In this document: positions 1 through 5,112 of the stretch, piece by piece
Layout: each line of letters opens with the position of its first letter
Position numbering within the stretch: the first letter of the stretch is position 1
From: Candidatus Omnitrophota bacterium
GTDB lineage: Bacteria > Omnitrophota > Omnitrophia > Omnitrophales > JACROU01
Length of the DNA stretch: 5,112 nucleotides
Assembly (NCBI GenBank): GCA_016206875.1
Contig: JACQQR010000211.1
Coordinates: 1-5,112 of the forward strand
Direction of reading: 5' to 3'
The notes under the pieces: model-generated
Told to the model about the DNA's origin: nothing
The model's database searches: none
Seen by the model: the letters and a program-made list of their open reading frames with translations, nothing else
Made by a program: the position numbers and the translations under genes

Positions 1-1266
1 GCCAATCCCACCGGCCCGCTAACCATTGCGCATGGCCGTCAAGCTGTAGTGGGCGATGTGCTCGCCCGATTGCTTGAGAAAACGGGTCATCATGTTTCGC
101 GTGAATATTATTTAAATGACAGAGGTGTTCAGATTCAAATATTGGGCCTTAGCGTGTATGTGCGGTACTTAGAAATTGCGGGATTTCCACGCAAGTTTCC
201 CGAAAATGGGTACCAGGGCGCATATATCCGTGATTTGGCCGGGCACGTTTTTGACAAAGAGGGGAAAAAATATCTGGAAATGCCGGAAGAACGTGCGTTG
301 GAATTTTTTTCCAAGTACGCATCAGACACGATTCTTGAAGATATCCGCGTGAATCTTCACCGTTTGGGTGTGACCTTTGATTCTTACTTTTCCGAACAAA
401 CACTGGGTGGCAACGGCTTTATTGAGAATGTCTTGAAGTTATTAAGGGAGCGTGGTTTTACTTATGAGCATGAGGGCGCTTTATGGTTCCGTTCCACGGC
501 ATTTGGCGACGATAAGGATAGAGTTCTCATCAAGTCAAACGGAGAATTTACTTATCTCGCCCCCGATATTGCTTATCACGAGGAGAAGTTCAAGCGGGGG
601 TACCACCGCATCGTAAATTTGTGGGGGCCTGATCACCATGGCTACGTACCGCGCCTAAAAGCGGCTTGCCAAGCTTTGGGTCACAATGCCGGGCAAGTGA
701 ATGTGCTGATTGTGCAGCTGACCACACTGTTTCGAAATGGCGAGCCGGTACGCATGTCGACGCGGGCGGGTGAATTTGTCACTCTCAAAGAGCTGATGGA
801 TGAAGTGGGAGTAGACGCCGCGCGGTTTTTTTTCTTGATGCGAAAAATTGACAGCCACTTGGATTTTGATTTGGAACTGGCGAAGAAAAGGTCTGATGAA
901 AATCCGGTTTATTACGTGCAGTACGCCTTCGCCCGGATTTCAAACATTTTAAAATTTTCAGAGACGGCGGTTTCTTCCGAAGTAGAGCCGGCTCTTCTGG
1001 CGGAATCTGAAGAGCTGGAAATGATCAAGCTTCTGTCCAGTTTTGGAGAAGTGCTCAATCAGGCATCCGAATATCTAGAGCCATACCGGGTGGTGGATTA
1101 TTTACGCGACGTGGCGAGCGCTTTTCACAAGTTTTACGCAAAACATCGTGTGGTGAATCCAAACCCGGAATTGACGCGCGCCCGGCTTTTTTTAGTGGCT
1201 TGTGTTCAAATAGTTTTGGCCAATGGCATGCAGATAGTTGGAATCAGCCGGCCTGAAAAAATGTAG
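1..1266 (+). CDS. argS: Arginyl-tRNA synthetase, 3' part (5' end outside window)
   Basis: This cytoplasmic class I aminoacyl-tRNA synthetase joins arginine to tRNA-Arg using ATP. The frame is open from base 1, so 421 C-terminal residues are visible. Family members are about 550-580 residues, so roughly 120-150 N-terminal residues (the Add1 domain that contacts the tRNA D-loop) lie upstream. The window opens in the first catalytic signature, ANPTGPLTIAHGRQ, where the HIGH position reads TIAH (bases 22-33). YLNDRG follows near residue 38. The KMSKS loop reads RMSTRAGEF at residues 251-259 (bases 751-777). The DALR anticodon-binding domain begins at NPVYYVQYAFARIS (about residue 301) and continues to the TAG stop, ending in GISRPEKM. 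A GTG at base 49 lies inside the catalytic domain and is not the start. miaA follows after 11 nt. The identification is firm; only the 5' boundary is unknown. Confidence 0.96.
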   Translation, partial: ANPTGPLTIAHGRQAVVGDVLARLLEKTGHHVSREYYLNDRGVQIQILGLSVYVRYLEIAGFPRKFPENGYQGAYIRDLAGHVFDKEGKKYLEMPEERALEFFSKYASDTILEDIRVNLHRLGVTFDSYFSEQTLGGNGFIENVLKLLRERGFTYEHEGALWFRSTAFGDDKDRVLIKSNGEFTYLAPDIAYHEEKFKRGYHRIVNLWGPDHHGYVPRLKAACQALGHNAGQVNVLIVQLTTLFRNGEPVRMSTRAGEFVTLKELMDEVGVDAARFFFLMRKIDSHLDFDLELAKKRSDENPVYYVQYAFARISNILKFSETAVSSEVEPALLAESEELEMIKLLSSFGEVLNQASEYLEPYRVVDYLRDVASAFHKFYAKHRVVNPNPELTRARLFLVACVQIVLANGMQIVGISRPEKM

Positions 1267-1277
1267 CTTTCCTTCCT

Positions 1278-2207
1278 ATGGCAAAGAAAAAAATCCTCAT
1301 TATTGTTGGGCCTAGCGCAACCGGTAAAACCAAAATTGGAATTTATTTGGCTAAAAAATTGAATGGAAGTATTGTCTCGGCCGATTCCATGCAAGTGTAT
1401 CGGGGCATGGATATCGGGACAGCCAAGCCGTCAGCTAAAGAGCGCGAAGCCGTGCCGCATTATTTGATCGACATCATTTCCCCCTCGCGAAGCTATTCGG
1501 TTTACGAGTGGAGAAAATCGGCGCTAGAGGCAATTCAGGATATTTTGGAGCAAGGCCGGCTTCCGATTGTTGTGGGAGGCTCGGGGCTCTATATTCAGTC
1601 TCTCATTGAAGGTTTAGCCGAACAAACTCCGGAAAATTCCGCGCTCAGAAAAAAATTATCACGCTTAGCAAGCACAAAAGGGCTTTCTTTTCTCTACGAG
1701 CGATTGAAAAAAATTGATCCTAAAAGCGCCAAGAACATCCACCCGAATGACAAAAAGCGGCTGATTCGAGCGCTTGAAATTTATGAAGCAACCGGAAAAA
1801 GTAAATCCCAAGGTGCTAAACGTACCGGGTCACTTCGCCAACTGGGCTATTCTTTTCGGATTTTGGGGGTAGAATATCCGCGTGAAGTGCTTTATCGCCG
1901 CACGGATTCTCGCATCGATAGTATGATTCATAGCGGTCTGGCGGCTGAGGCCGGGCGGCTTCGGAAAAAACGGCTTTCCAAAACGTCACGGTTTTCCATA
2001 GGCTATCGTGAAATTCTGGAACATTTAAAAGGGAAGATGACGCTGGCAGAAGCTGTTGCGTTGATTAAAAAAAATACGCGGCATTTTGTAAAGCGCCAGC
2101 ATACCTGGTTTGGGCGCGACAAGAGAATTCGATGGATTCATGCCCATCAAAAACCGCTCGCAACGATATACCAGGAAATACGGCGCGTGCTTAGAGGATG
2201 GATGTAA
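1278..2207 (+). CDS. miaA: tRNA dimethylallyltransferase MiaA
   Basis: MiaA transfers the dimethylallyl group of DMAPP to N6 of adenosine 37 in tRNAs reading UNN codons, giving i6A37, which steadies codon-anticodon pairing and is the substrate of MiaB. The 309 residues match the usual family length (about 300-320). Visible motifs are the P-loop GPSATGKT (11-18), DSMQVYRGMDIGTAKP (36-51) with the probable catalytic Asp36, GGSGLYIQ (100-107), HPNDKKRLIRALE (155-167), SIGYREIL (240-247) and the C-terminal TRHFVKRQHTWF (267-278). Family members usually have GGTGLY, so Thr to Ser at 102 is a mild deviation. The ATG at 1278 places the P-loop 10 residues in, as expected. No Shine-Dalgarno precedes it: the 11-nt gap after argS is entirely pyrimidine. 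Its stop overlaps the hflX start, implying coupled translation. Identification is firm from the motifs. Confidence 0.97.
   Translation: MAKKKILIIVGPSATGKTKIGIYLAKKLNGSIVSADSMQVYRGMDIGTAKPSAKEREAVPHYLIDIISPSRSYSVYEWRKSALEAIQDILEQGRLPIVVGGSGLYIQSLIEGLAEQTPENSALRKKLSRLASTKGLSFLYERLKKIDPKSAKNIHPNDKKRLIRALEIYEATGKSKSQGAKRTGSLRQLGYSFRILGVEYPREVLYRRTDSRIDSMIHSGLAAEAGRLRKKRLSKTSRFSIGYREILEHLKGKMTLAEAVALIKKNTRHFVKRQHTWFGRDKRIRWIHAHQKPLATIYQEIRRVLRGWM
2193..2197 (+). promoter_or_regulatory. Ribosome binding site of hflX inside the miaA 3' end
   Basis: AGAGG lies 9 nt before the ATG at 2207, a normal Shine-Dalgarno spacing, but directly abuts the ATG at 2198 with zero spacing. It therefore favours 2207 as the hflX start. 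That ATG shares its A with the miaA TAA stop (TAATG), which suits termination-reinitiation. Confidence 0.6.
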
Positions 2208-3295
2208 TGGAACGAGTTATCCTTGTGTATCCGCACAAAAAGAATGTGCGTCCGGCGCAAGTAGAAGATACGCTCTCTGAGGCCGAAGAGCTGGTGCGCT
2301 CTGCCGGCGGAAAACTGACGGCTAGTTTGGATATTCCTTTGGATCATCCATCGCCTTCTCATTATATTAAGCAGGGAAGGCTCGAGGCTCTGCGCGATGA
2401 AATAGCACAAGAGAAGGTGACGGTTTGCATCTTTGCCGTGGATTTAACGCCTACGCAAGCCAGAAACATTGAAGAATTTTGCGGCGCCCGTGTGGTGGAT
2501 AGAACGGGCCTCATTCTCGATATTTTCGCGCGCCGGGCAACGAGCCGTGAAGGGAAGCTTCAGGTAGAGCTTGCGCAGCTCGAATATCTTTTGCCGCGCT
2601 TGGCGGGGAAAGGCGTTATTTTATCGCGCCTGGGCGGAGGCATCGGAACGCGGGGGCCCGGAGAACAAAAACTGGAAGTGGATAGGCGCAAAATTCGCGA
2701 TCGCATCGGGCGGCTCAAGGAAGAACTTTCCAAATTGCGCGTACATCGCGGGCTCTTGCGCAAAGCGAGAAAGCGCCGGAATTTTTTTACCGTTTCCTTA
2801 GTGGGTTATACCAATGCCGGCAAATCAACCTTAATGAACCGGCTCACGGATGCCGGGGTGTATGTGGAAGACAAGTTATTCGCCACACTGGACCCGCGTA
2901 CGCGCTTGCTCAAAGGAACCGCTATCGGAGACATTTTGTTTACGGATACGGTCGGGTTTTTAATCTCTTTGCCCCACGGCCTGATCGAAGCGTTTCAAGC
3001 CACGCTTGAAGAAATTAAGGAGTCGGATTTGATTGTGCACGTGCTCGATATTTCGCATCCGAATTTTGAGGACCATTTCCGTGTGGCTGAATCTGTGCTG
3101 AAAGATTTGGGGTGTGAAGGGCACGCGAAGTTTTTGGTTCTCAATAAAGCGGATCAACTGCCTTCTCCGGAATTCAAGGCGCGAGCGGGCGCCCGTTTTC
3201 CGGATATCCGCTTTATTTCTGCCTTAACGGGGGAAGGCATTCCGGAATTAAAAAAAATGATTTTTGATTATTTCGAAAAGCAGCGCGCGTTATGA
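2207..3295 (+). CDS. hflX: GTPase HflX, ribosome-splitting factor
   Basis: HflX is a cytoplasmic translational GTPase (OBG-HflX group) that binds the 50S side and splits stalled or stress-arrested 70S ribosomes. From the ATG at 2207 it has 362 residues; an in-frame ATG at 2198 would add MDV but has no usable RBS spacing. Numbering from 2198, the N-terminal HflX domain includes HPSPSHYIKQGRLEAL (50-65), which corresponds to the family's YIGKGK region, and the linker signature GGGIGTRGPGEQKLE (146-160). A basic, helical stretch covers about 160-195. The G domain has G1 GYTNAGKS (203-210), switch I FATLDPRTR (228-236), G3 DTVGF (250-254), G4 NKAD (316-319) and G5 SAL (341-343). At about 365 residues it is shorter than E. 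coli HflX (426) and ends soon after G5, so the C-terminal extension is missing or minimal. Its stop overlaps rlmH by 4 nt (ATGA). Confidence 0.95.
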   Translation: MERVILVYPHKKNVRPAQVEDTLSEAEELVRSAGGKLTASLDIPLDHPSPSHYIKQGRLEALRDEIAQEKVTVCIFAVDLTPTQARNIEEFCGARVVDRTGLILDIFARRATSREGKLQVELAQLEYLLPRLAGKGVILSRLGGGIGTRGPGEQKLEVDRRKIRDRIGRLKEELSKLRVHRGLLRKARKRRNFFTVSLVGYTNAGKSTLMNRLTDAGVYVEDKLFATLDPRTRLLKGTAIGDILFTDTVGFLISLPHGLIEAFQATLEEIKESDLIVHVLDISHPNFEDHFRVAESVLKDLGCEGHAKFLVLNKADQLPSPEFKARAGARFPDIRFISALTGEGIPELKKMIFDYFEKQRAL

Positions 3296-3759
3296 AACTA
3301 AAAATTATTTCACTCACACGCCATCCCGAAAAAACCGTTGAAAGTTTGGAGCAAGAATATCTCAAACGCTTGAGCGCAATGACGCGGGTTGAGTTGGTGA
3401 ATCTTAAGCCAAAAGTTACGAGCCGGGATAGAGGAAAACTTTTAATCGAAGAAGAAAAACTGATCCAGAAAGTGCTTTCTCCGGACGATATCCTGGTGGC
3501 TTTGGATGTACAGGGAAAAGAATTTTCCACGCAGGAACTGGCGGCATTTCTGGAAAAACAATCGAGTTTGGGCGCAAAAAGTTTGACTTTTCTTATCGGG
3601 GGCGCTGAGGGAATTTCTCCATCCCTCTTAGAGCGCGCTTCGTACCGGTGGTCGCTTTCGCGCCTTACTTTTCCGCACAGGCTGGTGCGGCTATTATTGA
3701 TTGAAACCTTGTACCGCAGTTTGGATTTCAGCCGCCTCGGCCCTTACCATAAGGCATAA
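3292..3759 (+). CDS. rlmH: 23S rRNA (pseudouridine1915-N3)-methyltransferase RlmH
   Basis: RlmH is a small SPOUT-class methyltransferase that uses SAM to methylate N3 of pseudouridine 1915 in helix 69 of 23S rRNA, acting on assembled 70S ribosomes. The 155 residues equal the E. coli length. The C-terminal trefoil-knot half carries the diagnostic features: LDVQGKEFST (71-80), the SAM-binding loop LIGGAEGIS (101-109), WSLSRLTFPHRLVRLLLIETLYR (120-142) and the terminal PYHKA (151-155), which matches the family's conserved PYH end. The N-terminal half (MKLKIISL, then a charged helical stretch) is less conserved, as is normal. The start is fixed by the 4-nt ATGA overlap with hflX. No good Shine-Dalgarno is present (only a weak GAAAAG about 11 nt upstream), so translation probably depends on coupling to hflX. 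The identification is firm. Confidence 0.96.
   Translation: MKLKIISLTRHPEKTVESLEQEYLKRLSAMTRVELVNLKPKVTSRDRGKLLIEEEKLIQKVLSPDDILVALDVQGKEFSTQELAAFLEKQSSLGAKSLTFLIGGAEGISPSLLERASYRWSLSRLTFPHRLVRLLLIETLYRSLDFSRLGPYHKA
3751..3754 (+). promoter_or_regulatory. Ribosome binding site of the SAM hydrolase gene
   Basis: AAGG ends 7 nt before the ATG at 3762 and lies within the last codons of rlmH. It supports that ATG as the start, just 2 nt after the rlmH stop. The core is short, so this is a modest call. Confidence 0.45.
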
Positions 3760-3761
3760 AC

Positions 3762-4568
3762 ATGTTTCGCCCGCGAATTATCACACTTACTACCGATTTT
3801 GGGCAAGAGGGAGGCTTCCCAAGCGCCTTAAAGGGAGTGATTCTTTCCATAAATCCGCATGTTTATTTTGTGGATATCACTCATTCGATTCAGCCTCAAG
3901 ATGTGTTTGAAGCTTCTTTTACTCTTTTGGTGAATTACGGCTACTTTCCTAAAAATACAATTCATGTGGCCGTAGTGGATCCGGGCGTGGGAAGTGAACG
4001 AAAGATTCTTTGTGCAAAAACGCCTCGAGGCATTTTTGTCGGGCCCGATAACGGGCTTTTCAGCCCGATTCTTGAGAACGAAGCAAATGCCGCGGTGTAT
4101 GAAATTTCTAATTCCAAAGTTTTTCTTCCCCAAATAAGCCGCACCTTTCATGGGCGGGATAAAATGGCTCCGGCGGCTGCGCATATCAGCAAGGGTTTTC
4201 CGCTCGAAAAATTAGGGCCGCGGCTGGTGGATTGGAAAAAATTACTTTGGCCAAAACCGATTTTTGAGGCCGGGCATATCAAAGGCAAAGTGATCAGCAT
4301 AGACCGTTTTGGTAATTTGATTACGAATATCACGGGCGACGATACAAAACGAATAGACAAAGTTAGCCAGGTGGCCGTGCGGATCAAGGGAAGAAGCATC
4401 CCCCGTATGGCCCATTTTTTCAGCGAGGTGCCTCCGGGCGAATTGTTGGCCATTGTAGGCAGTTCAAATTTTGTGGAAATCGCGGCCAATAGGAGCTCTG
4501 CTGTCCGGGTTTTAAACGCGAAAGTAGGAGAAGAGGTGATCATTCAAAAGGCGGAAATATCCAAATGA
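3762..4568 (+). CDS. S-adenosyl-L-methionine hydrolase (adenosine-forming), DUF62 family
   Basis: This family hydrolyses S-adenosylmethionine to adenosine and L-methionine; its physiological purpose is poorly understood. The 268 residues fit the usual length of about 260-280. The N-terminal domain shows ITLTTDFG (7-14), FVDITHSI (36-43), VVDPGVGSERK (71-81), VGPDNGLFSP (93-102) and RTFHGRDKMAPAAAHIS (127-143). The Asp-Arg-His set described for archaeal and bacterial hydrolases appears as Asp73, Arg80 and His130, with the expected Asp-Arg spacing. The C-terminal domain carries GKVISIDRFGNLITNI (175-190), another family hallmark. I see no fluorinase-type insertion, so hydrolysis rather than halogenation is expected. 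Lys134-Met135 replace the more usual hydrophobic pair after GRD. There is no signal peptide. It follows rlmH by 2 nt and overlaps the Nudix gene by 4 nt, so it is probably co-translated with both. Confidence 0.92.
   Translation: MFRPRIITLTTDFGQEGGFPSALKGVILSINPHVYFVDITHSIQPQDVFEASFTLLVNYGYFPKNTIHVAVVDPGVGSERKILCAKTPRGIFVGPDNGLFSPILENEANAAVYEISNSKVFLPQISRTFHGRDKMAPAAAHISKGFPLEKLGPRLVDWKKLLWPKPIFEAGHIKGKVISIDRFGNLITNITGDDTKRIDKVSQVAVRIKGRSIPRMAHFFSEVPPGELLAIVGSSNFVEIAANRSSAVRVLNAKVGEEVIIQKAEISK
4548..4554 (+). promoter_or_regulatory. Weak ribosome binding site candidate for the Nudix gene
   Basis: AAGGCGG lies 10-13 nt (depending on which G-pair is used) before the ATG at 4565, within the SAM hydrolase gene. 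The match and spacing are mediocre; the 4-nt ATGA overlap suggests reinitiation contributes. Confidence 0.3.
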
Positions 4569-5112
4569 AAAATAAATCTCCGTACAATCTTTTGAAAAGG
4601 AAGTGGCTGCACAAGGGCCAGCGTTTTCAATTTTGCATGGATACGATACGTATTTCCGGTAACAACAAGGATTATTTCAGGGAAGTCATCTTTCATCCCC
4701 GAGTGGCGGTGATGATACCGATGAAGTCCAATGGCAATGTGCTTTTGATTCGCCAGTTCCGCTACGGCGCGGCCAAATATTTATGGGAGTTTCCGGCCGG
4801 CACTTGTGACGGAAAAGAATCTGCTTTAGCTTGTGCCAAACGCGAATTAATTGAGGAAACTCATTATAGGGCTTTAACATTTAAGAAATTACTTTCGTTT
4901 TATCCCACTCCCGGCATGAGCACAGAGAGGATGCATTTGTTTTTAGCCACAAGGCTTGTTCCCGAGCGCGGGGTTCCGGATGACGACGAGTTTATCGAGG
5001 TCCGTGAGTTCACTCCCCGTCAAGCGATGGACATGCTTTACAGGGGTAAGATTGTAGATGCAAAAACACTTATAGCCCTCCTTTATATGAGAAATGAAGA
5101 ATTAAGAATGAA
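4565..5112 (+). CDS. Nudix hydrolase, ADP-ribose pyrophosphatase-like (3' end outside window)
   Basis: This gene has no stop before the window edge, so 182 codons plus two bases are visible. NudF-type ADP-ribose pyrophosphatases are about 180-210 residues, so it is probably nearly complete. The family cleaves ADP-ribose or related nucleoside diphosphate compounds to AMP plus a phosphorylated partner, using divalent metal. Visible features are REVIFHPRVAVMIP (39-52), VLLIRQFRYG (59-68), WEFPAG (74-79), the Nudix box from Gly79 through Glu85, Arg93-Glu94 and Glu97-Glu98, then SFYPTPGMSTERMHLFLA (111-128), DDDEFIEV (139-146) and DAKTLIALL (165-173). These match the ADP-ribose subfamily rather than MutT. 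The conserved Gly after the EE pair is His100 (EETHY), and HPRVAV is one residue shorter than the usual HPGAVAV. The ATG overlaps the upstream stop (ATGA). Arginine codons are unusually rich in AGG/AGA. Substrate is inferred only from family resemblance. Confidence 0.88.
   Translation, partial: MKNKSPYNLLKRKWLHKGQRFQFCMDTIRISGNNKDYFREVIFHPRVAVMIPMKSNGNVLLIRQFRYGAAKYLWEFPAGTCDGKESALACAKRELIEETHYRALTFKKLLSFYPTPGMSTERMHLFLATRLVPERGVPDDDEFIEVREFTPRQAMDMLYRGKIVDAKTLIALLYMRNEELRM

Larger units (their letters stand above)
1..5112 (+). other. Six-gene translationally coupled operon segment
   Basis: All six genes share one strand. Junctions are: argS-miaA 11-nt gap; miaA-hflX TAATG overlap; hflX-rlmH ATGA overlap; rlmH-SAM hydrolase 2-nt gap; SAM hydrolase-Nudix ATGA overlap. 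No space exists for an intergenic promoter or terminator, and I found no convincing internal hairpin followed by a T-run. Single-transcript expression is inferred from this packing. Both ends of the operon lie outside the window. Confidence 0.75.

Noticed and set aside
49..51. GTG at base 49 as the start of argS
   Set aside because: The same frame is open back to base 1 and encodes the PTGP and TIAH catalytic signature upstream of the GTG, so the gene begins outside the window.
826..833. T8 run in argS as an intrinsic terminator
   Set aside because: It lies inside the ArgRS catalytic coding region, and I see no convincing GC-rich stem immediately before it.
1267..1297. Hairpin pairing CTTT of the argS-miaA gap with AAAG in the first miaA codons
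   Set aside because: Only four base pairs, mostly A-T, with a 12-nt loop. It is too weak to be a terminator or regulatory stem.
2571..2801. Plus-strand ORF of 76 residues in another frame within hflX
   Set aside because: It is out of frame within the HflX linker and G1 region, and its composition is explained by the hflX codons.
3213..3530. Minus-strand ORF of 105 residues across the hflX-rlmH junction
   Set aside because: It is antisense to two conserved genes, is rich in Ser/Phe as expected from reverse reading of their codons, and has no family resemblance.
3701..3910. Plus-strand ORF of 69 residues across the rlmH-SAM hydrolase junction
   Set aside because: It overlaps the conserved ends of both genes in a different frame and shows no supported start or family motif.
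3828..4184. Minus-strand ORF of 118 residues opposite the SAM hydrolase gene
   Set aside because: It is antisense to the catalytic domain of the SAM hydrolase, overlaps another antisense frame and carries no domain signature.
4148..4543. Minus-strand ORF of 131 residues opposite the SAM hydrolase gene
   Set aside because: It lies wholly inside a well-supported conserved gene, shows no recognisable motif and has no sign of its own expression signals. It is a shadow frame.
3762..4568. Fluorinase or chlorinase identity for the DUF62 gene
   Set aside because: The Asp-Arg-His set typical of the hydrolases is present and no fluorinase-like insertion is seen. The neighbours are housekeeping genes, not a halometabolite cluster.

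Overview
The window is a tightly packed run of six protein-coding genes, all on the + strand and with no real intergenic space. In order they are: argS (3' part only, cut by the left edge), miaA, hflX, rlmH, a SAM hydrolase of the DUF62 family, and a Nudix hydrolase resembling ADP-ribose pyrophosphatase (running off the right edge). Junctions are an 11-nt gap, a 1-nt (or 10-nt) overlap, a 4-nt overlap, a 2-nt gap and a 4-nt overlap. This is the layout of one translationally coupled operon. I see no promoter, terminator, RNA gene, mobile element, CRISPR or long repeat. Minus-strand ORFs are shadows of these genes.

The organism is a bacterium. Base composition looks intermediate (my impression is slightly below 50% GC, not computed). 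ArgRS has the altered signatures TIAH (for HIGH) and RMSTR (for KMSKS). Together with the gene order, these suggest an uncultured lineage such as Candidatus Omnitrophota or a relative, but that is a recollection-based guess of low to moderate confidence. The cell is probably Gram-negative and not a proteobacterium.

Functionally, the first four genes serve translation. ArgRS charges tRNA-Arg, MiaA prenylates A37 of tRNAs, HflX splits stalled 70S ribosomes, and RlmH methylates pseudouridine 1915 in helix 69 of 23S rRNA. HflX and RlmH both act on the 70S particle around helix 69, and their genes overlap by 4 nt. The last two genes concern small nucleotides: one hydrolyses S-adenosylmethionine to adenosine and methionine, and the other probably cleaves ADP-ribose or a similar nucleoside diphosphate derivative. 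They may be a housecleaning module attached to the translation genes, since RlmH just upstream is itself SAM-dependent.

The most unusual points are the Nudix box with His in place of its conserved Gly, the high AGG/AGA arginine codon use in that gene, the all-pyrimidine gap before miaA with no Shine-Dalgarno, and the placement of a SAM hydrolase directly behind a SAM-dependent ribosome methyltransferase. None of these amounts to a clearly new system. The region reads as a conserved housekeeping operon with a less conserved tail.
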